From Nocardia ignorata NBRC 108230 (GTDB lineage Bacteria; Actinomycetota; Actinomycetes; Mycobacteriales; Mycobacteriaceae), in assembly GCF_001612905.1 (NCBI RefSeq), contig NZ_BDBI01000002.1, forward strand, positions 1 through 64,000: a stretch of 64,000 nucleotides of DNA, read 5' to 3'. A model generated the notes under the pieces. It saw only the letters and a program-made list of their open reading frames with translations. It was not told the origin of the DNA and made no database searches. The position numbers and the translations under genes are program-made. Below, in pieces: positions 7,259 through 22,495 of this stretch (the stretch's first letter is position 1; the number at the start of each line of letters is the position of its first letter).

Positions 7259-8062
7259 TCAGAGTTCCACGAACGGGGTGCGGGTGCGATTGAGCAGGTC
7301 GGCGATCGAATCCACGACAAGCGTCGGCCGGAAGGGGTACTTCTCGACCGAAGACTTGGTGGAGATACCCGAGGTGACCAGGACCGTGCGCATGCCCGCC
7401 TCGAGACCCGCGATCACATCGGTGTCCATCCGGTCGCCGATCATCACCGTCGACTGGGAGTGCGCGCCGATGCGCCGCAGTGCCGAACGCATCATCAGCG
7501 GGTTCGGTTTGCCGACGTAGTAGGGGTCCTTGCCGGTGGCCCGGGTGATCAGGGCGGCGACCGAACCCGTGGCGGGCAGCACGCCGTCGCGGGAGGGACC
7601 GGTGGCGTCGGGGTTGGTGGCGATGAACTTCGCACCACGGTCGACCAGTCGGATCGCGGTGGTGATCGCCTCGAAGGAATAGGTGCGGGTCTCGCCGAGC
7701 ACCACGTAGTCGGGGTCGCTGTCGGTGAGCACGTAACCGATCTCGTGCAGCGCCGTGGTGAGCCCCGATTCGCCGACCACGTACGCGGTGCCGTTGGGGC
7801 GCTGGTCGTCGAGGAAGGTCGCCGTCGCCAGCGCCGAGGTCCAGATCGACTCCTCCGGGATGTCGAGGCCGGTGTGGCGCAGCCGGGCCTGCAGATCGCG
7901 CGGGGTGCGGATCGAATTGTTGGTCAGCACGAGGAACGGGATCTCGTTCTCGCGCAGCTCGGCGAGGAACTCGTCGGCACCGGGGATCAGCTGATCCTCG
8001 TGCACCAGCACGCCGTCCATATCGGTCAGATACGACAAGATCTGGTCATCCTTGGCGGTCAC
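7259..8062 (-). CDS. HAD-superfamily NagD-like phosphatase
   Basis: This 267-residue cytoplasmic phosphatase of the HAD IIA (NagD/AraL/PNPase-like) group carries DMDGVL (nucleophile and general acid Asp), FLVLTNNS (motif II), YYVGKPNPLMM (motif III Lys) and VMIGDRMDTDVIAGLEAGM (motif IV). Substrates of relatives include nucleotide monophosphates, sugar phosphates and 4-nitrophenyl phosphate, so the substrate is unclear. GTG 8062 is used because a TAG codon lies in frame two codons upstream. It is convergent with marR and divergent from fgd. Confidence 0.9.
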   Translation of the reverse strand: MTAKDDQILSYLTDMDGVLVHEDQLIPGADEFLAELRENEIPFLVLTNNSIRTPRDLQARLRHTGLDIPEESIWTSALATATFLDDQRPNGTAYVVGESGLTTALHEIGYVLTDSDPDYVVLGETRTYSFEAITTAIRLVDRGAKFIATNPDATGPSRDGVLPATGSVAALITRATGKDPYYVGKPNPLMMRSALRRIGAHSQSTVMIGDRMDTDVIAGLEAGMRTVLVTSGISTKSSVEKYPFRPTLVVDSIADLLNRTRTPFVEL

Positions 8063-8180
8063 CAGCTAATCATCCGCTAAAACCGGGCGCGGTGGGAGAC
8101 GAAACGGCGACGGTGCGGATCGCGGGCCGCACGCTAGTGTCGAGGAGGCAGCGGTCAGCGGAGGAACAGGAGTGGCTGGA

Positions 8181-9191
8181 ATGGTCGATCTCAAGCTCGG
8201 GTACAAGGCGTCGGCGGAGCAGTTCGGACCACGAGAGCTGGTCGAGTTGGCGGTGGCCGCCGAGCAGCACGGCCTCGACAGCGCCACCGTGAGCGACCAT
8301 TTCCAGCCGTGGCGGCACAACGGCGGCCATGCACCGTTCTCGCTGGCCTGGCTCGCGGCCGCGGGCGAGCGCACCGAGCGCATCATGCTCGGCACCTCGG
8401 TGCTCACCCCGACCTTCCGCTACAACCCGGCGGTGATCGCGCAGGCCTTCGCCACTTTCGGCTGCCTGTACCCGGGCCGGGTGATGCTCGGTGTCGGTAC
8501 CGGCGAGGCGCTCAACGAGATCGCCACCGGGTACAAGGGCGAATGGCCCGACTTCAAGGAGCGGTTCGCCCGGCTGCGTGAGGCCGTGCGACTGATGCGC
8601 GAACTGTGGCTCGGCGACCGGGTCGATTTCGACGGCGAGTACTACCACACCGTCGGCGCCTCGATCTACGACGTGCCCAAGGACGGCATCCCCGTCTACA
8701 TCGCGGCCGGTGGCCCGGTGGTCGCCAGGTACGCGGGCCGTGCGGGTGACGGTTTCATCTGCACCTCCGGCAAGGGCATGGACCTTTACACCGAGAAGCT
8801 GCTGCCCGCCGTCGCCGAGGGCGCGGCCAAGGCCGAACGCGACCTGTCCGCGATCGACAAGATGATCGAGATCAAGATCTCCTACGACACCGATCCCGAA
8901 CTCGCCCTGGAGAACACGCGTTTCTGGGCACCGCTGTCGTTGACCCCCGAACAGAAGCACGACATCACCGACCCGATCGAGATGGAAGCCGCCGCCGACG
9001 CGCTGCCCATCGAACAGGTCGCCAAGCGCTGGATCGTCGCCAGCGACCCCGACGAGGCCGTCGCCCAGATCAAGCCCTACCTCGACGCGGGTCTCAACCA
9101 CCTGGTCTTCCACGCTCCCGGCCACGACCAGCTCCGCTTCCTCGACCTCTTCAAGCGCGATCTGGCCCCCCGCCTGCGCGCCCTGGGCTGA
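8181..9191 (+). CDS. fgd: F420-dependent glucose-6-phosphate dehydrogenase
   Basis: FGD oxidises glucose-6-phosphate to 6-phosphogluconolactone while reducing cofactor F420, and is the main source of F420H2. From ATG 8181 the protein has 336 residues, the same length as M. tuberculosis FGD1. The catalytic residues Asp39, His40, Trp44 and Glu109 fall in the same positions (VSDHFQPW and [10 protein letters not shown]). AGGAG lies 8 bases before this ATG, which favours it over GTG 8172. The next gene on the other strand encodes a likely F420H2 user. pta and ackA follow, as in mycobacteria. Confidence 0.96.
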   Translation: MVDLKLGYKASAEQFGPRELVELAVAAEQHGLDSATVSDHFQPWRHNGGHAPFSLAWLAAAGERTERIMLGTSVLTPTFRYNPAVIAQAFATFGCLYPGRVMLGVGTGEALNEIATGYKGEWPDFKERFARLREAVRLMRELWLGDRVDFDGEYYHTVGASIYDVPKDGIPVYIAAGGPVVARYAGRAGDGFICTSGKGMDLYTEKLLPAVAEGAAKAERDLSAIDKMIEIKISYDTDPELALENTRFWAPLSLTPEQKHDITDPIEMEAAADALPIEQVAKRWIVASDPDEAVAQIKPYLDAGLNHLVFHAPGHDQLRFLDLFKRDLAPRLRALG

Positions 9192-9206
9192 GCTCCAGCG
9201 TCCGGG

Positions 9207-9713
9207 TCAGGCGCGGCGGAGGGCGAAGATGCGCAGGTCGCGAGTGGTGCGGTCGCGGTAGGCGGCGTAGGCGCCGGTGATCTCGACGAAGCGGGCGAAG
9301 ATCGCCTCTTTGTCCGCGTCGGGAACGAGGGTGGCGGTCACCGGGATGCGTTCGCCCGCGATGGCGACGGTGGCTTGCGGGTTCGCGAGCAGGTTGACGG
9401 TCCAGGCGGGGTGTTTGGCCTGGCCGAAGTTGGAGCCGACCACGTAGAGGGTGTCGCCGTCGTGGACGTAGAGCAGCGGCTGGGTGCGTGGCTGCCCGGA
9501 TTTGCGGCCGATGGTGGTCAGCAGGATCACCGGGGCGCCGATCGGGCCGAGCACGGTGTACTTGGCGTCGGTGCGTTCGAGCACGGCCCGGTCGAGTGGG
9601 GTCAGGGTGCGGATCAGCAGGGAACCGGGCTTTGTCGCGGCGAAACGGTTGGCGGCGCGGGAGAGCAGGTTCGTGCGTGAACCCCAGAGTCGATCCGGGA
9701 ACTGCGGTGTCAT
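9207..9713 (-). CDS. Deazaflavin (F420)-dependent nitroreductase-family protein
   Basis: The protein has 168 residues and a split-barrel fold of the Ddn/DUF385 family. The family core is clear: LLTTIGRKSGQPRTQPLLYV, then VVGSNFGQAKHPAW and NLLANPQATV. These segments bind F420 in Ddn, where the enzyme reduces quinones or nitro compounds. Start ATG 9713 excludes an unrelated upstream extension. It is convergent with fgd (15 bases between stops). That makes a compact source-and-user pair for F420H2. The physiological electron acceptor cannot be read from sequence. Confidence 0.9.
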   Translation of the reverse strand: MTPQFPDRLWGSRTNLLSRAANRFAATKPGSLLIRTLTPLDRAVLERTDAKYTVLGPIGAPVILLTTIGRKSGQPRTQPLLYVHDGDTLYVVGSNFGQAKHPAWTVNLLANPQATVAIAGERIPVTATLVPDADKEAIFARFVEITGAYAAYRDRTTRDLRIFALRRA

Positions 9714-9773
9714 GGGCGGACTATAACCGCGAGGATCGCGCCACACCGAACCCCGGGATCGCCGCCGATTAAC

Positions 9774-9779
9774 TAAGCT
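9774..9779 (+). promoter_or_regulatory. -10 box of a leaderless pta transcript
   Basis: TAAGCT lies 7 bases before the pta ATG at 9787, and no ribosome site is present. Transcription should therefore begin at or next to the A of the start codon. No convincing -35 hexamer is seen. Confidence 0.45.
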
Positions 9780-9786
9780 CGCGGGC

Positions 9787-11865
9787 ATGGTCGAACCAGC
9801 GCCGTCCACCGTGTACATCGCCTCGCCCGAGGGCGACACCGGAAAGTCAACGGTCGCCCTCGGTGTCCTGCAGATGTTGTGCGCCACGACGGCGCGGGTC
9901 GGCGTGTTCCGGCCGATCACCCGCTCGGCCACCGCACCCGACTACATCCTCGAGCTGCTGCTCGAGCACAGCACCGCCGATATCAGCTACGAGCAGGCCG
10001 TCGGCGTGAGCTACGAGGACGTGCACCGCGATCCCGACGCCGCCATCAGCGAGATCGTGATGCGGTTCCACGATGTGGCCAAGGCGTGCGACGCGGTGGT
10101 GATCGTCGGCAGCGACTACACCGATGTGGCCAGCCCGAGCGAACTGCGCTACAACGCCCGTATCGCCGTGAACCTCGGCGCCCCGGTCCTGCTCGTGGTG
10201 CGCGGCGCCGAACGCACACCCGTCGAGGTGAAGCAGCTCGTCGAACTCTGTGCGAGCGAACTCGCCGGCGAGCACGCGCAACTGGTGGCGGTGATCGCCA
10301 ACCGCTGCGATCCCGACGGGATGGACGAGACCTGTGCCGCCCTGGCCGATTTCGACGTGCCGTCGTGGGGGCTGCCGGAGGTGCCGCTGCTGATGGCGCC
10401 CACCATGGGCGAACTGTGCGAGGCCATCGACGGCGAGATCTACAGCGGCGACCCGGAATTGCTGCAGCGCGAGGCGCTGCGCATCATGGTCGGCGGCATG
10501 ACGGCCGAGCACATCCTCGAACGGCTCTCCGACGGCGTCGTGGTGATCGCGCCCGGCGACCGCTCCGACGTGCTGCTCGGTGTGATGAATGCCCATGAGG
10601 CGGCGGGCTTTCCGTCGCTGGCCGGAGTCATCATGAACGGCGGCATCCGCCCGCACCCGGCCATCGCACGGCTGATGGATGGTCTGCAGCCCAAGCTGCC
10701 TATCCTCACCACCGAACTCGGCACCTACGACACCGCCAGCGCGGTGCACCGCACCCGTGGCCGCATGTGGGCGGGTAGCCCGCTCAAGGTCGACACCGCA
10801 CTCGCGCTGATGGAACAGCGCGTCGACGCGTCGGCCCTGCTCGAACGCATCCAGGTGCCGTCTTCGACGGTGGTCACCCCGCAGATGTTCGAGTACCGCC
10901 TGATCGAACGCGCCCGCTCCGACCGCAAACGCATCGTGCTGCCCGAAGGCGACGACGACCGCATCCTGCGCGCCGCGGGCCGGGTGCTGCAGCGCAAGAT
11001 CGCCGACCTGACGATCCTCGGCGACGAGGCCGCCGTGCGTTCCCGCGCCGCCGAACTCGGCGTCGACATCGCCGCCGCCCAGGTACTCGACCCGCGCACC
11101 TCCGGCTACCTCGACGAATTCGCCGCCGAGTACACCGAATTGCGCAAACACAAGGGCATGACGCTGGAGCGGGCCCGTGAAACCATGGCCGACATCTCGT
11201 ACTTCGGCACCATGATGGTCTACAAGGGCATCGCCGACGGCATGGTCTCCGGCGCCGCGCACACCACCGCGCACACCATCCGGCCCTCCTTCGAGATCAT
11301 CAAGACCACCCCCGGCGTCTCCACGGTGTCGAGTGTGTTCCTGATGTGTCTGGCCGACCGGGTGCTCGCCTACGGCGACTGCGCCGTCGTGCCCGACCCC
11401 ACCTCCGAGCAGCTGGCCGATATCGCGGTGTCCTCGGCGGCGACGGCGGCCCGCTTCGGGATCGAGCCACGGGTGGCGATGCTGTCGTATTCGACGGGTG
11501 CGTCGGGTACCGGCGCCGATGTCGACAAAGTCCGTGCCGCAACGGAATTCGTGCGTGAGCGCGCTCCGGAACTGCCGGTCGAGGGGCCGATCCAGTACGA
11601 CGCGGCGATCGAGCCCGCGGTGGCGAGCGCGAAGATGCCCGACTCCGATGTCGCGGGCAAGGCAACGGTTTTCGTCTTCCCCGACCTCAACACCGGCAAC
11701 AACACCTACAAGGCGGTGCAACGCAGCGCCGGTGCCGTCGCCATCGGTCCGGTGCTGCAGGGTCTGCGCAAGCCGGTGAACGATCTGTCGCGCGGCGCCC
11801 TGGTGGCCGACATCGTGAATACCGTGGCGATCACCGCCATTCAAGCGCAGGGAGACACGAAGTGA
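9787..11865 (+). CDS. pta: Phosphate acetyltransferase
   Basis: This 692-residue three-domain Pta interconverts acetyl-CoA and acetyl phosphate. The N-terminal P-loop/BioD-like domain starts with IASPEGDTGKSTVALG. A DRTGG-type middle domain follows (about 225-340). The C-terminal PTA/PTB catalytic domain runs from about 370 (RIVLPEGDDDRILRAA) and contains GMVSGAAHTTAHTIRP and LSYSTGASGTGAD. It overlaps ackA by GTGA, so the two are translationally coupled. Together they link acetyl-CoA to ATP through acetyl phosphate. The gene order fgd-pta-ackA-pknG is that of mycobacteria. Confidence 0.95.
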   Translation: MVEPAPSTVYIASPEGDTGKSTVALGVLQMLCATTARVGVFRPITRSATAPDYILELLLEHSTADISYEQAVGVSYEDVHRDPDAAISEIVMRFHDVAKACDAVVIVGSDYTDVASPSELRYNARIAVNLGAPVLLVVRGAERTPVEVKQLVELCASELAGEHAQLVAVIANRCDPDGMDETCAALADFDVPSWGLPEVPLLMAPTMGELCEAIDGEIYSGDPELLQREALRIMVGGMTAEHILERLSDGVVVIAPGDRSDVLLGVMNAHEAAGFPSLAGVIMNGGIRPHPAIARLMDGLQPKLPILTTELGTYDTASAVHRTRGRMWAGSPLKVDTALALMEQRVDASALLERIQVPSSTVVTPQMFEYRLIERARSDRKRIVLPEGDDDRILRAAGRVLQRKIADLTILGDEAAVRSRAAELGVDIAAAQVLDPRTSGYLDEFAAEYTELRKHKGMTLERARETMADISYFGTMMVYKGIADGMVSGAAHTTAHTIRPSFEIIKTTPGVSTVSSVFLMCLADRVLAYGDCAVVPDPTSEQLADIAVSSAATAARFGIEPRVAMLSYSTGASGTGADVDKVRAATEFVRERAPELPVEGPIQYDAAIEPAVASAKMPDSDVAGKATVFVFPDLNTGNNTYKAVQRSAGAVAIGPVLQGLRKPVNDLSRGALVADIVNTVAITAIQAQGDTK

Positions 11866-13055
11866 GTGACCTGGTCCTGGTGCTGAACTCCGGGTCGTCG
11901 TCGATCAAATACCAGCTGCTGCACGCGGATTCGGGTGAGGTGGTCGCCTCCGGGTTGGCCGAGAAGATCGGTGAGGCGCACGGTGGGCGCATCGTGCACG
12001 AGTGCGGTGGGCGAAAACTGGTGCACGAGGGGCCGATCGCCGATCATCGTGACGGGCTGCGGCAGGCATTCGAGATGTTCCAGGAGACCGGCATCGACCT
12101 GACCACCGTCGGTGTCGGGGCGGTCGGGCACCGGGTGGTGCACGGCGGCGAGGTGTTCTGGGAACCCACGATCGTCACCGACGACGTGCTCACCACCATC
12201 CGCGACCTGTCCGAGCTCGCGCCGCTGCACAACCCGGCCAATGCCGTCGGTATCGAGTCGACGCGAGAGCTGTTGCCCGGCATCCCGCAGGTCGCCGTAT
12301 TCGACACCGCGTTCTTCCACGGCTTGCCCGATGCCGCCAAGACCTACGCGATCGACGCGAAAGTCGCGGCAGCGCACGGCATCCGCAAGTACGGGTTCCA
12401 CGGCACCTCGCATCAGTACGTGTCGGAGAAAGCCGCCGAGTTCCTCGGACGCGACTACACGGAGCTGAACCAGATCGTCTTCCACCTGGGCAACGGTGCG
12501 TCCGCGTCGGCGATCCGGGGTGGCGTCGCGGTGGACACGACCATGGGGATGACCCCGCTCGAGGGCCTGGTGATGGGCACTCGCCCCGGCGACCTCGATC
12601 CGGGCATCGTGCCGCACCTGGTGCGCGTGGCCGATCTGGATCTCGCGCAGGTGGAGCAGCTGCTCAACCGCGATTCCGGGCTCAAGGGGCTGTCGGGGGT
12701 CAACGACTTCCGGGAGCTGGGCGAGCTGGTCGAAAAGGGAGACGCCGCGGCGGAACTGGCCTACGACGTCTACATCCACCGCCTGCGCCGCTACCTGGGC
12801 GCGTACCTGGTGGAGCTCGGCTCGGTGGATGTCATCGTCTTCACCGCGGGTGTCGGCGAGAACGCCGCGAACGTGCGCGCGGACGCCCTCGCCGGGCTGT
12901 CGGGCCTGGGTATCGAGGTCGATCCGGGCCGCAACGAAACCCGGACGCCAGGAGTCCGCCGCATCTCGCCGGAATTCTCCCCGGTCGAGGTCTTGGTGGT
13001 CCCCACCAACGAAGAACTCGCCATCGCCCGGGCCGCCCACAGCTTGACCGCCTGA
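11862..13055 (+). CDS. ackA: Acetate kinase
   Basis: The protein has 397 residues. AckA makes ATP and acetate from acetyl phosphate, or the reverse during acetate uptake. The ASKHA-fold signature VLVLNSGSSSIKYQLL is at the N-terminus. The substrate-site segments GHRVVHGG, DTAFFHGLP, KYGFHGTSHQYV, HLGNGAS and FTAGVGENA all follow in order. GTG 11862 overlaps the pta stop. A strong hairpin terminates the operon two bases beyond the stop. Confidence 0.96.
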   Translation: MSDLVLVLNSGSSSIKYQLLHADSGEVVASGLAEKIGEAHGGRIVHECGGRKLVHEGPIADHRDGLRQAFEMFQETGIDLTTVGVGAVGHRVVHGGEVFWEPTIVTDDVLTTIRDLSELAPLHNPANAVGIESTRELLPGIPQVAVFDTAFFHGLPDAAKTYAIDAKVAAAHGIRKYGFHGTSHQYVSEKAAEFLGRDYTELNQIVFHLGNGASASAIRGGVAVDTTMGMTPLEGLVMGTRPGDLDPGIVPHLVRVADLDLAQVEQLLNRDSGLKGLSGVNDFRELGELVEKGDAAAELAYDVYIHRLRRYLGAYLVELGSVDVIVFTAGVGENAANVRADALAGLSGLGIEVDPGRNETRTPGVRRISPEFSPVEVLVVPTNEELAIARAAHSLTA

Positions 13056-13056
13056 A

Positions 13057-13083
13057 GACCCCGGTCGCGTAACGACCGGGGTC
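13057..13083 (+). terminator. Terminator of pta-ackA
   Basis: An 11-bp perfect stem (GACCCCGGTCG at 13057-13067 with its complement at 13073-13083) surrounds a 5-base loop right after the ackA stop. A second, slightly bulged hairpin (about 13089-13117) follows and could serve the convergent pknG operon. The rest of 13118-13231 shows no gene. Confidence 0.8.
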
Positions 13084-13231
13084 CGGCACCGACGAGCCGT
13101 CCGGCCGGCTCCGTCGGCCGCGGGGTGTAGTGCGATTTGCGCGTACGGCTATTCGTGGCTGACACGGCCTTCGTGGGCCTGCGGTGGTCGGCTCGGGCGT
13201 TCCGACCCGCGAAGAGACCGACCGCCGAAGA

Positions 13232-18401
<5,170 letters not shown>

Positions 18402-18527
18402 CGCTCACCTCCCCGTCCTGTCCGCGCACCCGTCCTGGTGCGGAGTTTATTGTGGTCGTACCGGTGCCGCAGCCCCTCAGACACCCCCGTGGCGGTTGCT
18501 GCACGGCTGCTAGGGAGAGGGTATTGG

Positions 18528-19160
18528 ATGCGCGGTGACGGAGACGGGTGGGCTGACAGCCCGGGTGGCGTCCGGCACTGGGGCAAGTTCGGTGCGGCGG
18601 GTCTGCTGCTGCGCGCACCGCTGCCCGGTGGTGGCTCGGCGGTGCTGCTGCAGCATCGGGCCGCGTGGAGTCATCAGGGCGGCACGTGGGCGCTGCCCGG
18701 CGGTGCCCGCGATTCCCACGAGACCGCCCGGCGCGCGGCGGTCCGCGAAGCCGAGGAAGAGGCCGGGATCAGCGCCGACGCCGTGCGCGTGCGCGCCGAA
18801 CGCCTCACCATGACCGCGCCAAGCGGCTGGACCTACACGACCGTCGTCGCCGACGCGGCGAGCACGCTGCCGACCGTCCCCAACCAGGAGAGCACCGAAC
18901 TGGCCTGGGTCCCCGAAGACGACGTCACCGCCCTCCCGTTGCACCCCGGTTTCGCCGCCGCCTGGGTCGGCCTGCGCGCAGTCCCCCTGCGCGTCGTCGA
19001 TGTCACCCCCGACCTCGCCCCCGCCCTGCCCCGCACGGTCGACCTGTCCGGCCACGGCTTCTACTGGCTGCACACCACGATCACCGGCCCCGGCGCCGAA
19101 ATCCTCCTCGACAACCCGACCACCGGCCCCACCGTCACCCGAGCCGACCTGCTGTCCTGA
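18528..19160 (+). CDS. Nudix hydrolase (MutT3-like)
   Basis: The protein has 210 residues and an exact Nudix box: G-x5-E (GARDSHE), seven residues, REAEEEAGI. This box binds Mg2+ and hydrolyses a nucleoside diphosphate linked to another moiety. Upstream is WALPGG, which is typical of the MutT type. Its position between glnX and thiE corresponds to mutT3 (Rv0413), a sanitiser of oxidised nucleotides, though other substrates are possible. ATG 18528 has the ribosome site GGGAGAGG; earlier ATG codons would add a non-conserved head. Confidence 0.88.
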   Translation: MRGDGDGWADSPGGVRHWGKFGAAGLLLRAPLPGGGSAVLLQHRAAWSHQGGTWALPGGARDSHETARRAAVREAEEEAGISADAVRVRAERLTMTAPSGWTYTTVVADAASTLPTVPNQESTELAWVPEDDVTALPLHPGFAAAWVGLRAVPLRVVDVTPDLAPALPRTVDLSGHGFYWLHTTITGPGAEILLDNPTTGPTVTRADLLS

Positions 19161-19304
19161 AACCCCTCGTGCCGTCCGAACCCACCGGGCCGCACGCATG
19201 AACTCCGAACGTCGCCGCCATGAGCGTCCGCGGCACGTCGCAGCTGAATTCAGCCGCCGCCAGGGGCCACCTTCGGCAGGCAATCGCGACCTGGTCAGTG
19301 GAAT

Positions 19305-19357
19305 ACCACGCTCTGGCGGCGGGAGCCCCTCGGCCGGTGCCGCCACCAGAGCGTGGT
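19305..19357. terminator. Bidirectional terminator between Nudix gene and thiE
   Basis: A 12-bp perfect stem (ACCACGCTCTGG at 19305-19316 with its complement at 19346-19357) is extended inward by GGCGGC/GCCGCC with one bulge. It lies between the convergent stops at 19160 and 19374 and can end both transcripts. No gene is visible in 19161-19304. Confidence 0.75.
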
Positions 19358-19373
19358 GATCAAGCGTCCAGGG

Positions 19374-20072
19374 TCAGGAGGCGGCGAGGAGGGCCGATTT
19401 GAGTTCCCGGGCGGCGGCTTCGGGATCGGCGGCCTCTGTGATCGCGCGGACGACGACCACGCGGCGGGCTCCGGCTTCGAGGACTTCCGGGAGGCGCTCG
19501 GTGTCGATGCCGCCGATCGCGAACCAAGGGAGCGTGGGGTGGGAGTCGGCGGTGGTGCGGATCAGGTCGACGCCCGCGGCTTGCCTGCCCGGTTTGGTCG
19601 GGGTGGTCCAGATGGGGCCGGTGCAGAAGTAGTCGAGGTGGCCATCGATCGCGGCCAGGCCGGCCTGGTTGCGGTTGTGGGTCGACCGGCCGATCACCAC
19701 ATCGGGGCCGAGGATGCGGCGCGCGTAGGCGGGCGGGAGATCGCCTTGGCCCAGGTGGAGCACGTCGGCGCCGGCGGCGAGGGCGATATCGGCGCGATCG
19801 TTCACCGCGAGCAGCGCGCCGTGCCGCCGGGTGGCCGCCTTGATCTCGGCGAGCGCACCGAGTTCGGCCTTCGCCTCGAGCGGACCGAACTCGGCCTCGC
19901 CCGGCGACCCTTTGTCACGCAACTGCACGATGTCGACGCCACCGGCCAGCGCGGCATCGACGAACCTGGCCAGATCGCCCTTCTCCCGGCGTGCGTCGGT
20001 GCACAGATACAGCAGGGCCGAGGAGAGGCGTTCCCTCGGCGGGACGGAACGGTTCGGATGGGAGGGCTGCAC
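19374..20072 (-). CDS. thiE: Thiamine-phosphate synthase
   Basis: ThiE joins HMP-pyrophosphate and the thiazole phosphate to give thiamine phosphate. The protein has 232 residues with a TIM-barrel fold. The pyrophosphate and substrate residues are visible in [44 protein letters not shown] and [16 protein letters not shown], and FAIGGID closes the barrel. GTG 20072 is the best start because the protein then begins close to [13 protein letters not shown], as in actinobacterial ThiE. It is divergent from thiOSG over 297 bases. I find no TPP aptamer on this side. Confidence 0.93.
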   Translation of the reverse strand: MQPSHPNRSVPPRERLSSALLYLCTDARREKGDLARFVDAALAGGVDIVQLRDKGSPGEAEFGPLEAKAELGALAEIKAATRRHGALLAVNDRADIALAAGADVLHLGQGDLPPAYARRILGPDVVIGRSTHNRNQAGLAAIDGHLDYFCTGPIWTTPTKPGRQAAGVDLIRTTADSHPTLPWFAIGGIDTERLPEVLEAGARRVVVVRAITEAADPEAAARELKSALLAAS

Positions 20073-20369
20073 AGTGTCGACGGTAGTCGCGCTACCGTGG
20101 AACCGCGAACGTCGAAACCCCTCGACACGGTGGACTCGCGGCAATCCCGCCGAGCCCGTCGTCGAAACCCTCGATGTTCGACCAGCGGTGGCCCCGGTTC
20201 TCGGCCGCCTCGATCTGGGCCGCCCGGCCCGCGGCGCCGTCCGCAACGTCGCGGCGACAGTACGAGAACCCACAGCGCCGGTCACGGCCTCGGGCCGACC
20301 AACCGCGGCGAAGGACACGGCAACAGGCGAAACCTGCGGCACCCGCCGCAACTGGACACGGAGGCGTTG
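20073..20369. promoter_or_regulatory. Divergent thiE/thiO control region
   Basis: This 297-base gap has no convincing ORF and no TPP-riboswitch core (no CUGAGA or ACCUGA block in either direction). A 6-bp hairpin (CGGTAG at 20081-20086 with CTACCG at 20092-20097) lies nine bases upstream of the thiE start. The block GTCGAAACCC(C)TCGA occurs twice, at 20111-20125 and 20161-20174, about 50 bp apart. These are possible regulator sites. Their role is unknown. Confidence 0.4.
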
Positions 20370-21448
20370 ATGCGGACACTGGCGGTTGTCGGCGGCGGTG
20401 CCGTCGGACTCGCCGTCGCATGGCGGGCCACCGAGGCGGGCTGGACCGTCACCGTGTTCGACCCGGCCCCCGGAACCGGTGCGTCCTTCGTCGCGGGCGG
20501 GATGCTCGCCCCGCTGTCGGAAGGCTGGCCCGGTGAAGACCGCGTGCTGGAATTCGGCGCCGCAGCCCTGGCTGCCTGGCCGTCCTTCGCCGAGCAACTG
20601 CGCGCGATCACCGGCGAGTCCGTCTTCGTCGCCGAAGAAACCCTCACTGTCGCCCTCGACACCGCCGACGCCCAGGACCTGCACACCGTCGCGGACTGGC
20701 TCGCCGGTTTCGGCCACGATCTCCCTGTCCTCGACCGCGCCGGCGTCCGCGCGCTGGAACCGGCGCTGGCCCGCACCGTCCGCGCGGGCCTGCACGCCAC
20801 GACGGAACCGGCCGTCGACAATCGCCGCGTCCTGCGCGCACTGCGCGCTGCCTGTGCCGCTTCGGGCGTCGAGATCCGCGCGGAATCCGTTGCCGCACCG
20901 GCCGATCTGCCGCACGATCGGGTCGTCCTCGCGGCGGGCGCACGGTCCGCCGAGTTGTGGCCGGGTCTGCCGGTGCGCCCCGTGAAGGGGGAGATCCTGC
21001 GGTTGCGCCGCAGGCCGGGGGTGAATCCGCCGCCGACCCGCGTGATCCGGGCGCGCGTGCACGGCAGGCCGGTCTACCTGGTGCCAAGGGCGGACGGAAT
21101 CGTTCTGGGCGCAACCCAATACGAGGCAGGGCTCGACACGACGGTCACCGTCGGCGGGGTCCGGGACCTGATCGCCGACGCCGAAGCCATCCTGCCCGGC
21201 ATCGGCGAATACGAGTTGGCCGAGGCCGCCGCCGGTTCCCGCCCCGCCACTCCCGACAACCTGCCGCTGCTCGGTCCGCTCGACGACCGGGTACTCGCGG
21301 CCACCGGACACGGCCGCAACGGCATGCTCACCCTCGCGCTCACCGCGGCCCTCGTCCCCGGCCTGCTCGACGGTGTCACCACGCCGGTCGCGGAACTGGC
21401 CGCACCGCAACGTTTTCCAGCATCCGTGCTGTCTCGAGGAGGAACCCG

Positions 21449-21452
<4 letters not shown>
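20370..21452 (+). CDS. thiO: Glycine oxidase ThiO
   Basis: ThiO is an FAD enzyme that oxidises glycine to dehydroglycine (iminoacetate) for thiazole synthesis. The protein has 360 residues. The FAD motif GGGAVG is at residues 8-13 and [18 protein letters not shown] follows. The C-terminal [16 protein letters not shown] segment is typical of the DAO fold. The ATG start at 20370 sits 6 bases after GGAGG. Its stop overlaps the thiS start (ATGA), so thiO, thiS and thiG form one coupled operon. The order is that of Rv0415-Rv0417. Confidence 0.94.
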
Positions 21453-22412
<960 letters not shown>

Positions 22413-22416
22413 GGGT

Positions 22417-22442
22417 TCGGGTCATCCTCGAGGATGACCCGA
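22417..22442 (+). terminator. 26-bp perfect palindrome after thiG
   Basis: The 13-base half TCGGGTCATCCTC (22417-22429) is followed directly by its full complement. It begins five bases after the thiG stop and 54 bases before the next gene. It can fold as a long hairpin and is best read as the thiOSG terminator. A protein-binding dyad is the alternative because it has no loop or T-run. Confidence 0.65.
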
Positions 22443-22495
22443 CTCGCGACTTCCAGCCGACGCGCGCGCCGGGTTTGCTGGGGCATGCTGGACGC

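Noticed and set aside
8172..8180. GTG 8172 as the fgd start
   Set aside because: ATG 8181 has better ribosome-site spacing and gives the exact length and residue numbering of FGD1.
9847..11844. A 665-codon frame opposite pta, and similar long frames opposite thiC, ackA and the acyl-CoA operon
   Set aside because: They are antisense shadows of well-supported genes; composition is His/Arg/Gly-rich with no family features.
20073..20369. TPP riboswitch for thiE or thiO
   Set aside because: The conserved CUGAGA and ACCUGA blocks are not present on either strand.
19374..21410. A 678-codon frame that includes thiE
   Set aside because: Only its last 232 codons are thiE. The rest runs antisense through thiO.
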